Shown in pieces: positions 41,985-55,573 of a stretch of 64,000 nt of DNA. The position numbers and the translations under genes are program-made. The stretch's first letter is position 1. Each line of letters begins with the position of its first letter. The DNA comes from Cryptomeria japonica. Lineage: Eukaryota > Streptophyta > Pinopsida > Cupressales > Cupressaceae. Where the stretch lies: assembly GCF_030272615.1 (NCBI RefSeq), contig NC_081407.1:146567744-146631743 (forward strand), given 5' to 3'. Below the pieces are notes generated by a model. The model was not told the origin of the DNA. It saw only the letters and a program-made list of their open reading frames with translations, and made no database searches.

Positions 41985-44900
41985 TAATCACACGTTATTA
42001 TAATAATGTTCAATATGCTAACAAGGGAAAAACATTTGAAAAATATAAAAAAATAAGTAGATAAACCAAAAAACCTAACATCTAAGTTAGTGTCTCCAAG
42101 GATAAAAGAAAAACTACCACATTTATATGCAACCTTTGTTCACAAAGACACGTATACATCATCAATCTCATATAGGCTCATAACATTACAAAGATAGTTC
42201 CATGGGGGTCATTGACTTATGTGACACATATTTTTCTCCTATTGAGATAGATCACCTACTATATTGACATTATGGGTTAGCCTCTTCCCATGTCTATCAA
42301 TTTTTTTAACACATATTTACATATTATATTTACATGTGCTATGTTTGTGTTCTTTTGATCTTGCCTCTTGGATGACAAAGTGTCATTTCTTTTATGTGGG
42401 TTCCACCCGCTCATGCTTTATTTCCTTTTAGAATGCAAGAGGGGACATTTTTTTACACATAATTAAATATGTAAAGAGATAGAAAGATAATCAAGATACA
42501 TAATTAATCATATATAGGTAAATATATCCTTAAATTTTCAAACAATTTTTATTTTCACTCTTTATTCTCTCCTTGATTTGTGGGCATTCTTACATGTAGT
42601 ATACACAATTTAAGGGGGTGTATTAATTTCTATTTCTCGTTTATGTATAGTTTCAAATGTTGGTGCTTTTCTTTTAACACATGATAAGATTGATGGATGC
42701 CTACTACATGTTGGGCATAAGGGGACAAATGTTTGTTCAAATTGTTTAAATTTTTATATTATATAGACTAGTTATCAAAATTATTTCTTCCATTTATAGT
42801 TTACCATGTTCACTTACTTATATATGGATGTAAACCAACTATAGGGAACATATAAACAAGAAAAGTGCACACTTTACACTAAATTTCACTTCTTTGTTTT
42901 ATACCACTCTATGTGGATGTTTTTAATGAATGATTCTAGCATGCGTTTTTATGTTCTTAAGGGGTCATTTTTAGGACTAGCTATCTTAAGTGGCCTTGGG
43001 TCCTAAAAGATTTTGAGTTATGTGTCTAGGGTTGTGCTTAAGGATGTAATCCTAAATCACTTTTATTATGGATTCTTAACATATTGTATCCATAAATATG
43101 ATCACACACACCATTACTATTAGATTTAATTAGGACTATATACTCAACATTTAACATTCATTTTTCTCTATTTCAATATAGTCAAATCAACTTGGGAGCT
43201 TAACTATAATCATGAAAATCACTCTTTCTTCTATCCATAGTGGGATTCCAAAAGAATTTTTTAGCAGTACACTATTCTTTGACATAATGATACACTCAAA
43301 AAGCTATTTTTTACAATCACAAAAGGATAAATTACATATTACACAAAATTAGCCCCCTAAGATAAGATCTCACTTGCCACATCATGAGAATGATCTAAGC
43401 TCGAGTCCTAGAAAGTTCAAGATCTATCTATATTTAGTCTTTGAAAATTATGCTAGCTCATTTTAATTCTCAACTTTTTGTCATAGTACCATTGAATTTC
43501 ACATCAATCCAATTTCTAGGTAAGCACCAATACCTCTCACTTACATTTATCATTTATCTATTTTCTAAAATCTTGACCCAAATTAATTTAGTCTATGAAA
43601 GAAAATTATAAAATATGATGTGGTGTATAATAATCATGCCTCAAATCAAATTATTTCTTTCTCTATCCATTGGTGTATCTCCTAATACATGTATTTAAGT
43701 GACATAATCACATATATCTTCATAATGTGAAGAGAAAAGTGATCTAACATGTAGTATTGCATCTACATGTCCACTAAGTACATCTCAATAGAAACATCAT
43801 AAATGTATCTTTCACTAGTTTAAGAATATGCACATTAAAACTTTCAAGAACCAAATACTTGGAAACAATGAGTTATTAATAACTTCATGTAAGGGAAAGG
43901 ATAAAGGAAACTTATCATTTAAGCAAGTATCACTAAGCTCCTCACTATTATTATCATCGATAAACCATGAACCTAAGGGTGAAGAAAAATATCATCATTA
44001 GATGTAGTAACATTATAACATGACTTATAATTGCTATGTGCATTAAGAAAACATGAGGTCAAGTCCCTATCATTTACCCCTAAAATATTGTGCACCCTCT
44101 ATTCGATAAAGTTATATGATGTCCTTAAGGACCAAGGTGTTTGATCTAGCAACTTGTGAAAACACCTTAAGATTCTAAATGGGTCCATGAATACAGGCTA
44201 AGGATAAATGCTAATTAAGATCCATGACTAAGATATCAATTGTAATGAAAGGTACACAAAAGGGGGATTTGAAAAGTAAAATCAATAATAGATAGGGGAA
44301 TGAAGGCTTAGTGAAAATCCAAGCTCACACAAATTTGAAAGTTAGACAACTAAAAAGTTTAACCCTAATAGATAGATGTGGAAGTTACAAGTTCACTAAA
44401 AATGTATGGAAAATAAATACACCCTCATTATTTTAGAAATTTCTAAATGGGGATACAAAATTAATCAATATAATTAGATCCTAAATCAATTTAATAGCTA
44501 TGATTTGAAACATTGATACATAAATACAAACAGTAGTTCTCTAAAGCAAGAGGGAGTAGGGCTTACCTTACAATTGGTGCAATGTTAACTTTCGTTATTG
44601 TGATGCTATGATAGGAACCTATAAATTGAAACCTAGAGTTGGATCTAAAGTTAGAGTGTTGGAATAATCACAATTGGATAATCTCATGGCTTAGGACAAG
44701 ATTGCACTTGTAATTTGGTTTGGACAAGATACAATCTTATCCAAAGTCAAGTTTTTCTTTTAGTACTTATTAATAATATTTGCCTTGATGTATATTTGTA
44801 TTTGGAAACTACTTGGTTTTAATAAGTGTTATTGGGAGCTTATTAAGTATAAAGAAAAGCATGAAAATTTCAGGATGATAATCAAGTCCCTATGATTGGT

Positions 44901-46940
44901 TTGACAAGATCGAAATAGTGAGAGAAATTTTTTTGGACAATGATATTTTGATATAAGTATGCTTGATATAATAGTGATTGATACCACTAAGATAGAGATG
45001 TACATGATCAAATATGTAAATGTGAGATGCCAATAAAATGATTTCCTCTAAAAGTGTCCTAAGATGATCTTCTTAAATACATAACCCTGCATACAACTTG
45101 AGACCTTTTATGGCTCAAGATCACTCAAGTTAACTACTTTTATAATTTAATCCTTAGGAACATAAACATTCATACATGATTCATGCATTAGACATCCTTT
45201 CTCCTCAAGTTGAATACGCCTAATATAATGTGCATCTTGAAATTGCTTCCATGACTATAAAATCATCATATCTATCTGTACAATTTAATCTTAAATTAAT
45301 TAGAAGGATTGTCCCACAACAATAATTAGAAGGGACCAATAGTCGTTAGGGCTAACTTCATCAACATGTAGCCGTCACATGGATTATCGCAAGACCTCCA
45401 TTTTTTTTTAGAAATGTAAAATGGACACTTAACTATCTACAACTAAGGTTTGAAGGTGTGACTCATCATGTAACTCATCAAAATAACACATCTATTGCAA
45501 AGTGTCAAAAAAATGTCTTTTTAAAGATTCAACCAAAACTTGATCTAAAAAAGCCCAGTAATTGAATAAATATAGTTTCTTGTTAGTAAAATATCATATT
45601 TTTATTTAGAGGATAACTTATATGCAACAAATAGACCAAATACACATTAGTAACCACAAATATTTGTTATCTCTAGCTTGTAAATCCAACATAAATGGAT
45701 CAATAGTTGAACATTTTATTTTGTTGCTATTATAGAAAAAAAACACATTATTATATAAAATAAAACTTATATCCAACACAAATGGACCAATAGTTGAACA
45801 CTAAAACTTGTTGAAAATCCTTCTCATTTCATGGAAAAGTACAAGGTATTTTTTGTGCTCACCTTTTATATTTGTGATAGGACAAATTATTAATATGAAA
45901 TACTCCAATGAATATACATTGCTACCCCAATAGTTGTACACATAGGAATACTATTTTTTCACTATGACAACAATACTTGCTTAAGCAAGTATCTTATTTT
46001 ATTAAATGAGCATCTTACTTTTTAGTTCAAACAAAAAAACTATTTATTTCACTTGTTAATGAATGTATATTTGTACTTTTTATATAACATTTACAGGTTC
46101 TTATGTGTTCAAGTATCGGTATATTTTGACCAACATTTGGTTATTTTTTTATTTACATGTAGACTATTTATTTATAACATATAGTATAAATTTGTGATAA
46201 GATTGGATATTATGAGCACAAAATATTTAAAAATTAAAAAATAATAATTTAGCATTAATAATAAAATAAATAAATCTAATTAATTATTCATTAATTTAAT
46301 ATTTAATAATTAAGAATATATCTCAATAATAAATAGTAAATATAATTATATAATAAGTTTATTAATGTATAATATATATTATGTAAATAACAAATATGCA
46401 TTTCAATTGATTATTAACAAATTAATATATAGATGAAATTATCAATTATAATTACATAATATTAATTTTAAATATTTTTTAATATAAATATGATTTTTAG
46501 TTAAACAATTATTACAATATTTCCATGTTAGTATTTATAGAGAATAATGAAAAAAAGTTGAAACTTTATAATTATTTATCAAATAATTAATTTTTTTAAA
46601 ATTTCATAATAATTAATATGTAAAGTAGATTATAATTTAATTAACATATTATTTTAATATTTATAACAATTAATAATAATTTTTTAAATAAATATGCCAG
46701 ACAACGAAAGATAAGGAAAGATAAGGAGGAGTGGCAGCATAAAAAAATCCTCCAAAAATCCGTCTATAACAAGTAAAACAATATTGTATAAGAAAAATAA
46801 TTTTTCTAATTTGTAAACTTAAAAAATATACATATAGACTTTAAGAAAAGTAACAAAGTTAAAAAAATAAAAAATACTTGTTTCCAATTGATCTAATTAC
46901 AATAGTATTGCAGACAAATACTAATAAGAAGTAAAGAACC
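41985..46940. other. Five kilobases of AT-rich sequence, nothing recognised
   Basis: No frame longer than about 60 codons, no LTR or LINE motif and no tRNA is visible. 46,200-46,700 is almost entirely A/T. Old, unrecognisable transposon sequence is likely. Confidence 0.6.
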
Positions 46941-47047
46941 CTCAAAATCTCACTCTGCGAAGGCAGACGGTTGTCTCGGAGTTTTTATAGTACGAGAGTG
47001 CTCAACAGTCTCATAAACACAGTGATCATTCATCTTGTTTTGCTTCC

Positions 47048-48412
47048 ATGGCATCTTGTTTCAAATGTAGTGGAATTTATATACGAAATGCTGTGTACTG
47101 CGCGAGCAGTAGGATACATGATTCATGGGGACTGCGATACAAGACAACATCTAACCAATATGTGTTGCAGAGGACAAGAGATCCCACATTTGAAAAATTA
47201 ATGAACAAACACAAAAACCTACTCAAAGTGGTCTTAGTGCAGACAATTGTATTAGGTAGCCAGGAAAAAGCTCTTCCCTTTCAGTATCTCTCCAGATTGC
47301 AGAACAAACTCCGCCTGAAGAGAGGTGCAGGACCATTCCTGAAAAAGTACCCTCACATTTTTGAGGTCTACAAGCACCCCACAAAGGGGAATCTCTGGTT
47401 CAGACTTACCCTCAAAGCCATGGACCTTGTTAATGCAGAAGACCAAGCAATCAAAGACGGCCAGCCGCTGGTCATTGAAAGATTGAAGAAATTGCTCCTG
47501 ATTTCTACAGATGGAGTGCTCCCTCTCAAAGCTTTGTTAAAGGTAAGCAGACCTCTTGGCCTGCCCGATGACTTTGAAGATTCAATTATAACAGAAAACC
47601 CACATTGTTTTCGATGGATTAGGGGCACTACTAGAGATAATGACATGGTGGGTCTCGTGTCAAGAGACCCCGATTTAGCAGTCACAACAGTTGAAAAGTG
47701 GAGAAATTTACATTACACAAGAGAGGAACTTGAGAAGGATAAAGATGTTAGGTTTGCGTTCAAGCACCAGTACCCCCCCGGGTTTAGGATTAATAGGGGT
47801 TATAGGGACAAGGTAAAAAAATGGCAGAGGTTGTCTTATTGGTCACCTTATCAGGATATTAGTCTGGTTAAAATTCGTTCCAAGGGTGGGATTAAGCCTT
47901 TGGAAAAGAGGGCAGTTGCTATTCTCCATGAATTTTTGAGTTTGACTGTGGAGAAAATGGTACAGGTTGAGCAAATCAGTCATTTTAGGAAATCCTTCAA
48001 TATGAAAATGAATATTAGGGATATTTTTCTGGATCATCCTGGCATATTCTATTTATGTACTAAGGGGAATGTTCATACCATCTTTCTAAGGGAGGCTTAT
48101 CGAAGGGGTAGGTTGATCGAACGCAATCCTGTTCATTTCTTTAGGCAGAAGATGTTGGAGCTGGTAGAGCTTGGTCGTCATGTCATGAACTTGCAGCCTT
48201 CTTTCGATGAAAGTAAAGTAAATTTGGAGTGGAGTAAGGGAAACAGTGAACAAGCTTCAGTCACGGAGGAGAAAGGAGTGGTGGTGTCAGATAGCTTATG
48301 TCAGAGTGAATCTTGGGATTCAGACCATGGCAGTTCGAGTGATTCCTCACAAGATGGGGAGACTGAAGAATGGGATGTCGGGAGTGATGCAAGTGATTGG
48401 TCTGAAACATAG
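47048..48412 (+). CDS. PORR-domain organellar RNA-binding protein (WTF1/RPD1-like)
   Basis: This intact, intronless frame encodes 454 residues. Residues 44-376 follow the plant organelle RNA recognition (PORR) pattern. It opens with RDPTFEKLM, then 'LPFQYLSRLQNKLRLKRGA', 'LKKYPHIFEVY' (98-108), 'CFRWIRG' (187-193) and the C-terminal 'HPGIFYLCTKGNVHTIFLRE' (330-349). Known family members (WTF1, WTF9, RPD1) bind group II introns in chloroplasts or mitochondria and promote splicing. The first ~40 residues (MASCFKCSGIYIRNAVYCAS..., few acidic residues) could be an organelle transit peptide; which organelle is not clear. The C-terminus (about 400-454) is Ser/Asp/Glu-rich, ending near 'WDVGSDASDWSET', and is probably disordered. 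The ATG at 47,048 is the first in frame and directly precedes the putative transit peptide. It is the only convincing host gene here. Confidence 0.9.
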   Translation: MASCFKCSGIYIRNAVYCASSRIHDSWGLRYKTTSNQYVLQRTRDPTFEKLMNKHKNLLKVVLVQTIVLGSQEKALPFQYLSRLQNKLRLKRGAGPFLKKYPHIFEVYKHPTKGNLWFRLTLKAMDLVNAEDQAIKDGQPLVIERLKKLLLISTDGVLPLKALLKVSRPLGLPDDFEDSIITENPHCFRWIRGTTRDNDMVGLVSRDPDLAVTTVEKWRNLHYTREELEKDKDVRFAFKHQYPPGFRINRGYRDKVKKWQRLSYWSPYQDISLVKIRSKGGIKPLEKRAVAILHEFLSLTVEKMVQVEQISHFRKSFNMKMNIRDIFLDHPGIFYLCTKGNVHTIFLREAYRRGRLIERNPVHFFRQKMLELVELGRHVMNLQPSFDESKVNLEWSKGNSEQASVTEEKGVVVSDSLCQSESWDSDHGSSSDSSQDGETEEWDVGSDASDWSET

Positions 48413-48472
48413 TTTCAGTACTTTTTCCTAAGCAGCCAACCATCGCAAGATGTGTAGGCTCTTAAAGAACGA

Positions 48473-48478
48473 AATAAA
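48473..48478 (+). terminator. Candidate polyadenylation signal AATAAA
   Basis: AATAAA lies 61 bases after the PORR stop codon. Plant signals are loose, so this is only positional support. Confidence 0.35.
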
Positions 48479-51400
48479 TTCAATTGTCTTTCAAGTTTTA
48501 GGCTACTTATGAATTTGGATGTTTACCGTTAGTCCGAGCTGGGTGAATCGAGTCTGCATTTAATAAATTATAAACTCTAACTGCCAAGTTTTGCCCACTG
48601 CTGATTAAAAGGTAGTCTAATGCTCTCTGAGGTCTGCCTAGTGTCCAAGTCTTGTGGCTTTGGACTAAGAAACGAACTAATAAGCTTCTGCCTTTGGGAG
48701 GTGACATAAGGATCCAAGAGAATAAATATTATCTATATTTGGAAGTTTTGCACCCTATGCATTGACATGGAATTTTGGAAATAAATGTGCTTCATCAAAA
48801 GACAACAATTGAAGATGTCTTTAATTTCTGTCAAAATCTTGAACAAATAGACCTTGAAGGGTTGTACTGCATAAATATTTGTTTCATCTCTGATGCTAGG
48901 GCTAGGGTTTACCTCATATACCAAAGTTTCCTGGACTTGCACCTAGCCATGCCATTTGGTTGGGGCAGACCATTTTTAGAATGGGCCCTGGTAGATGAAA
49001 TATCGCTTCACTGGTTTGGAAGTGAACTGAGGTCTAGTCGACACCTGAACAAGATGCATTTGTATTGCAAGCAGAGGAGTGTTTTTTCACTTCAAATAAC
49101 CATGGAAAAAAGTTGCGTGTGGTTTTTTGGAAGATGAATATAGCCATTTATTGCATGGCAAGAGGGTCGTTCTGCGATCACTGATGAAGCAATAGAGTAT
49201 TCCTTGTCTGTATATGTTTGACGAGTTCTTGAATATTGAGAGCTTTGTGAAAAGGATTTAAGATAATTTTAAGGTCCTTTTCTTAATCATCCTTTCTCTG
49301 GAAGACTTTAGAAGAAAGGTGAAGTTTTTTGTAATCTTGCTAGGGTGAATAGTAATATTTTTCATGTAGATAAATTTTCAAAATGACTAACATATTTCCC
49401 TAATATGGTGTTTATAAAGCTTCTCTCCATTCTATACATTTAGCAGCTAAGTCATTGAAGTTTGGCTGATAAATTACTTTTAAGGTCCTTTCTTAACATA
49501 TGATCTATGTGTGTCCAGTATTAGATATACATATGTTCGTGGCTTTTGTTTTCTTTGTAAATCCAAATCATGGGATTTTGATGGAAACAAACTCTGGATG
49601 CCTAATGAAAGACAATCTAGGAACTTCAGCTAATTAAGAATTTATAAACATGATATTTTATTGAACTGGTAATTGTGAATAACAGTGGCTACAACTCAAC
49701 AACTGAATAATATAACTAGCACAACCTCAGATTTCAAAAAGAAAACCAAAAGTCTACTTGAACTTGCGACTTCCACCAGATGATAGACCACATATGGATA
49801 ACCATTTACTAGAATCTTCGCTTACATATTCTCATCATTCTTAGAGATAAATTAGTGACACTACATTCTCCCGATGTGCTACAGGCAACTCAATAATCCT
49901 GCAATTCAAACACATAAAACACTTCTTAAACTTAATAAATGCTGCGACCAACATTCATATGACTGCCAAGAAATGAATTACAACTACCATTTCTCCCTAA
50001 TCACACTCAAAATTTCCCTCCTCAGATTGTCTTCTCTGAGATTCCCCTAACAAATTATTACACCACCTATTTTGTCTACTCTTGGCATTTAAAGTTGCAA
50101 CCACTGCTCTGTTCCCTTTTTCTTTGCTGCATCATTCACTTTCTTTATAAGGAGTTTGCCTGTATCTGCCTTGTACCAATCAACAGTGTTAAACAAAGGA
50201 GGTGTTAAAATTAGGCGCTACCCCATCTAAGGATGTTACATCCATCTGACATCTCTACAAGCCACCATCCTAAAATAGAACTCATCATCTCCTGCTAGAT
50301 GCTTCTGCAACAGATTTTCAAGGGGCTTTTGGAATCTTGCAAAAAGACTAATTAAGAGGTTGCTAATGTGAAATAATTATTGTGCATAAAATTAGATAAG
50401 CACGATACAAGCACCTTCATACTCATTGGAATTTTTTATCTTATTCAAACCCATTAAGGCTTAACAGTTCTTTCTAGAAGCTAAGAAATTATTTTTGTGC
50501 ACACAACAGGTGATTTCTGTAGATACAAAATTTTTCAAGTTCGTAGACTTTTTATTGATTTCAAGGAAAGAAAATGTTAGTGCTTATATATCTCCAATAT
50601 TATCCCACACTCTAATATAAAAAACATTCATACTGTACACAAAGGCTTTTCTCAGGTATCTGATGGAGTTACATTTTATATAAAGCATGTAATATTTACA
50701 AATTTGATTGAAGTATCTTGACTCTTTCATGACCCATGATTTATTTGTTTTGCTCATCTCTAACTATATTTGGTCTTTCATTCCTGGCTTGAAATTTTTG
50801 CTGTAGCCTGAAAATCATATGTCATTTACTTTAGTTAAGCTGAACTGCATCCCATATTTTTCTTGAAAAAAATTTAAAGTATTTTTAATAGCCCACCCTC
50901 TTATTCATCAAAGTTTAATCCAATGATTGGCAGGCATATGGGGTTTTTTAATGTGTCTGTCTTGAAAAGATTTCAAAGTTTCGCATAGCGAAAGATATCC
51001 TACACTGTTGGTTTAAAAGGCAGACTAAGAAAAAGATATTGAACATGATTTGTGCCTAGAGGGACAGTATATGTATGGAGCAAGAAAAAAGATACTGAAC
51101 ATACTTCGTGCCTATAGAAAAGTGACAACATCGCCATTTGATGATCTGGAGTCACACATTAATATGCATCATCAGGAAGATAAAAAGAGAAAGGAGAAGA
51201 TCCTTTGTAGGTGTATCAAAAAAATCATATCAGAAAACAGCCAAGGATGCTACCAGAAAGGAGTATTACGTGTAGAACAAATAAGAAAATGATTCCGAGG
51301 CATACTGAAAATAGAATAACGATAGGTTGTGACATTTGAGCCAGTTTTTAGAACTTTGACAGATTATCCTCATAGCATATTTTGAATTTTGATGGCACAT

Positions 51401-52930
51401 GTGAGCTTGTAATGCACCATGATTAATATGTGACATGATTTTGTGGCCTAGTTGCACTAATAATTGTTTAAATAGAGCCTTAGACTCCACAGTTAGGATG
51501 CTTTGAACAATTCCCTAGATTAAGTCTCAGCATTTTTTTCCTGTAAAGCTGTTAAGCCTTTGAAACTGAATGTAACTGTGCATGTTTTGAAGCACTTAAT
51601 GCAATAATTTGTGGCTTCATTAAGCCCTTGGTATGATATGATTTGCAGATCCTTAGTCTTAGACTAGCATTGAATCTTGACCTCTACATTCTAGTTAGCT
51701 TTGTTTGTTTTAACTATTACATGAGTAGTTTTCTTTTTTACCATACTATTAAGATTTCTTGAAGGATAGCACCATTCCTATGCATACTACCATTACTAAA
51801 ACTTCTTCTATAGTTTTTGCTCCATTTTCACCGTCAACATTTTATAGCACTGGATTAGGGGAGCCAGCCTGAATCCAAAGGTTGTTCTAAGATAGGAACA
51901 GCGTAGAATTTCCTGTTTTCACCATTTGATTGTGTGAATGAAATATCAGATGCGTAAGATGTAAGAGTTCTTTTCGAATCATATATATATATATATATAT
52001 TGCCGTACCCATACCCAAGGAAAGAAAATTGCCGTATTGTCGTACTGGGTGTCGGTTCCGTACCCGCACCCATACCCAAATCAGCAACTTCGCCTTATTG
52101 TGAAACACCAATAAGGGTCTTTTTCTTCACTCTTTTTCCTTCAACCATGTTTGCTTCCAGCCATCTACCCCGCTTTGCATTGACCATCATTAACTATAGA
52201 GGGCTTTGCACCTCAAGCATCCTCTTAATAAAATGAAGTCATTGGCAAATCTAGTTTTCATAGGTTGAGAAAATGAGGTATAGTGGTGGCAAATGAACAT
52301 TTCTCTATCTCTTTCTTCTGCCACTACTCCCTTCACCCAATTTATCTTCCGCATGTGTTTCAACGTGTCGATCTGCATGGGCATAACACAAGTTGATGCA
52401 GGCGAAATGCATAGCATAAAATTCATTTGTACTATTGAAAACAAAACACAAAAAAACTTAGAAAAATTCATTAATTTTGCTTCATTCCTCATTTCATTCC
52501 CCCTCTACAACTGAAAAAACCTCTTATATCTACTAATCCCAAAATTACCTTCTTTTGGTAGTTTTTGGCAACATTTTTTTAATTCGTCATTTTAGGTAAT
52601 TTCGCATTCTTCTCCCCATGGCCATTAAGGTTGCCAATTACTTGAGACTAACTAAAGCGACACTAATTGTCAACTTTCTAATCTAATTACATGCAAGAGA
52701 TCGAGATTAAATTAGATAAAAAAATCGGAAAAATGTCGAAAAATCACTAAAACTCAATTTGAGGTCCTTGATGAATGAAAATAGTCCTAGAAAAGTGTTG
52801 AGATGTGCTTCACTTGAACAAGTTCTATTGGTATCAGGTTCAACTCTTCGAGATACTTCTCCACGTAAAATTTCAGCTCAGTTGGACTTCCGAGTCAAAA
52901 GTTATGACCTCCGGAAGGTCCTGCATCAGT
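48479..52930. other. Downstream flank of the PORR gene, no gene recognised
   Basis: Moderately AT-rich sequence without family-like frames. The 120-codon frame at 48,775-49,137 has no resemblance I can support. A (TA)n microsatellite sits at about 51,981-52,001, followed by several 'ccgtaccc' and 'cccatacccaa' pieces to 52,080. Confidence 0.5.
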
Positions 52931-52939
52931 CTCCTCTAG

Positions 52940-53115
52940 TAGGAAAAACTCAACTGCTGCGAGTTGCTTTCCTAGAATTTGTGCCACTTGTCCTGATCCA
53001 GCTTCTTCAATTCCCATTTTGTAATCCACGTGTTATCTTTTTGTGCTAGTTCTTCCCATTGTACTAGATACTTGCTGTATTGATCTTGTCATGTGTACAT
53101 TGCTTTTTTTTTCAG
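52940..53115 (-). pseudogene. Chromodomain-like integrase end of a gypsy chromovirus (fragment)
   Basis: The minus strand contains 'YSKYLVQWEELAQKDNTW', the usual core of chromodomains at the end of chromovirus integrases (YLVKW...D.TWE). A following segment contains 'FPTRGD', similar to the end of such polyproteins. Nearby stops show it is decayed. It is separated from integrase sequence of the same type at 55,560-56,290. Confidence 0.5.
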
Positions 53116-53319
53116 TTTCTGTGCAATCCTTTCCTTTTTCCTACTTGGAAGTTGTTGTTTGCAATCCACTTCTTTCTCACACTTTTCACCCTTTACCACT
53201 ACATTTCCTTACTTCTATTCTCCTCTTGGCGATTTATCTATAGTAAAATCAGAAAAAACAATCTTTACAACTTTCTCCTTTGCTGCTGCAACATTCTCAT
53301 CTTCATTCTCAGCTGCACT

Positions 53320-54790
53320 GTTATTTTCTAAAACTTTAACATTCTCCAAAGGACAATCGACTGCTTCTGTTGGTACTTGTATTTTTCACTTCCTTCTCTC
53401 TTCACCACTACTGCATAATACAAACCTGTTACCTTCATTTCTTTGACATGTTCTATTGTGGACAACATATTTTCAACTTTCTCTTCATCTTTAAGAGGTA
53501 ATAAAATCACTTTAGAACCATCCTTCCAAAAAGTGTATGTATTCTTCTCTCCATCATGCATTACCTTCTTGTCATATTTCCATGGCCTTCTCAACAACAC
53601 ATGGCTTGCATCCATTGGAATGACATCACACCATACTTAATCCTTATAAATCTTTCCTATGGAAAACTTGATTAAGCATCTCTTATAAAAAATGACTTCT
53701 TTTTAAACCATGCAATACAGTAGGGTGGGGATATTTTTCACATTGCAATTTCAGTTTATCAACCATTTCTCTAGAAACCATGTTTTCACAATTGCCACCA
53801 TCAATGATAACTTGACATAACTTTCCTCCTGAGTGCATTTGGTTTGAAAGATATTAGTTTGAAGTCAGGAATCATCACGTCCTCTAGTTTGCACTTGCTC
53901 TTCCTTTGGAATCAACATTGTCCTCATCATGAGACTCTCTCCCACATTTGGTGGAACCTCTAGATCTACCCCTTCTTCCTCATCCTCAGCTTGAACCATG
54001 TTCAATCTAGGTTGTTCTCCTTGTTTCTTTTCTTGCATGTGATAGTTTGGACATTCAAATGCCCTATAATCTTCTTCACCACAACTAATTAAATGAAAGG
54101 TTTTTGTGGATTTTCCCATCCTCGACCACCACTGTAATCTCTGCCTCTTTAAACCTTCTTCCTCTTGGTTCATTTTGAAAGTCTTGTTGGGTATCTTCTA
54201 ATTTCTCTGCTCCTTGAGATGATTCTCCTCTACCATAATTTAAATCACCTTGCAATGGGGACTCTCTACCTCTTTTTGTGCCCTTTATTCCTTTGGAAAT
54301 TCTGTTAACTATGTTTTTCTTCTGCCTCTAAAGCTAACTGGTATGCCTCTTCTATACTGCTAATCCTATGCATGCTCAATTCAGCTTGAATAGAGAATTT
54401 TAGACCATTTACATACCTTGCAGCCGTTTGTTCATTGGTCTCTTGATGGTCCACATGAATGGACAGTTTATAAAATTCATTTGTCTAGTCTTGCACAGTG
54501 AATAAGTTTTGCCTTGAATTCTGAAATTTGCGAAAAAGGGTTTGTGCATAATCCACATGGAAGAATTTCTCTCGTAACTTCTCCATTTTGCTCCATGTCC
54601 TGATTTCATTCTTTCCCTTTCTAACTCTTTCCTGTATCCCGTATAGGGACAAGAAAAAATTCCTAAGGGACATGTCCTTGTGGACTATAGCTTATTTTGG
54701 TTCTAACATGATTTGGCCTTCACCCATCTTGGGTAACTTTGTCTATATGGGAATTTTGAGATCAATTACCTTCTTCAAGCAATACATGTG
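53320..54790 (-). pseudogene. Chromovirus Gag-protease remnant
   Basis: On the minus strand: Gag pieces with 'HRISSIEEAYQLALEAEEK' and 'EKFFHVDYAQTLFRKFQN' (54,330-54,670), a knuckle remnant 'SCGEEDYRAFECPN' lacking its first Cys and its His (near 54,060), 'VGESLMMRTML' (53,930), and a retropepsin segment 'VIIDGGNCENMV' (near 53,790). Then comes 'MDASHVLLRRPWKYDKKVMH' (53,615-53,555), typical of the sequence after the protease. Several frameshifts and stops are present. Reverse transcriptase is not seen. Confidence 0.7.
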
Positions 54791-55559
54791 AGAATGTAGG
54801 TGGATACACAAGAATGGAGGTAGCTCCAACTTGTAAGAAAGGCTTCTTACGTTGTAAACTAAGTTATTGGGTCCTTGTAGGTTGCTGTATTGAATGGGAG
54901 TGAGAGCAGAATTAGGATGTCAAGGGTTTGATTGTGCCATCTTGGGTACCCGATGGGTATGTCCTGGACGTATACATAGGGTATCTAGGATGGCAAGGCT
55001 GAACTTTGGGCAAACTTAGACTGTGCTTGATCATTTATGGGAGAGCCCAAGAAAAACACCAAAAAAACATTAAAAGAGACTTATTTTCAACGCACACCCG
55101 ATTTGCTGCCCCTTGGGTTGTCTTTCTTCAATTGTTTGAGCTCCTGTGCCATGGACTACACGTACTTGTTGCTCTAATATACCCTACTGCGTGACCTGTT
55201 GCAGTTCCATCCACTTTTCCATTCTATCCTCTGCCCTTTCAATTCCAATTAATTTCTCCCCTTGAAGCTTGTCAAACTGTATCCTAAATCTCTTACAACT
55301 TTTTGACTGTTAATTATGTTAATGTTTTTAGGCTGGGTTTGTAGGATTAGAGATTTGAAGGTTCTTGTTATATATATATATATGGCCGTACCTAGCCATT
55401 TTGAACCCAGGAAAAAAGATCCCCTATCATACCTGACTCTTTACATGAATTAGCAACTTAATTGGAAAGTACCATATATATATGGCCGTACCTAGCCATT
55501 TTGAACCCAGGAAAAAAGATCCCCTATCATACCTGACTCTATACATGAATTGGCAACTA
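54791..55559. other. Interval between chromovirus fragments
   Basis: No recognised coding. It contains a (TA)n stretch at 55,367-55,382 and the start of a 100-bp duplication. Confidence 0.5.
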
Positions 55560-55573
55560 AATTGGAAAGTACC
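55381..55573. repeat. 100-bp tandem duplication (tatggccgtacctagcc...)
   Basis: Copies start at 55,381 and 55,481; the second runs to about 55,573 and differs at about three positions. Each is preceded by a short (TA)n run. The sequence resembles 52,003-52,080 ('attgccgtacccatacccaagg'). Confidence 0.85.

Noticed and set aside
48775-49137. 120-codon frame downstream of the PORR gene as a separate gene
   Set aside because: No family resemblance, no clear promoter, and it lies in the probable 3' flank of the PORR transcript.
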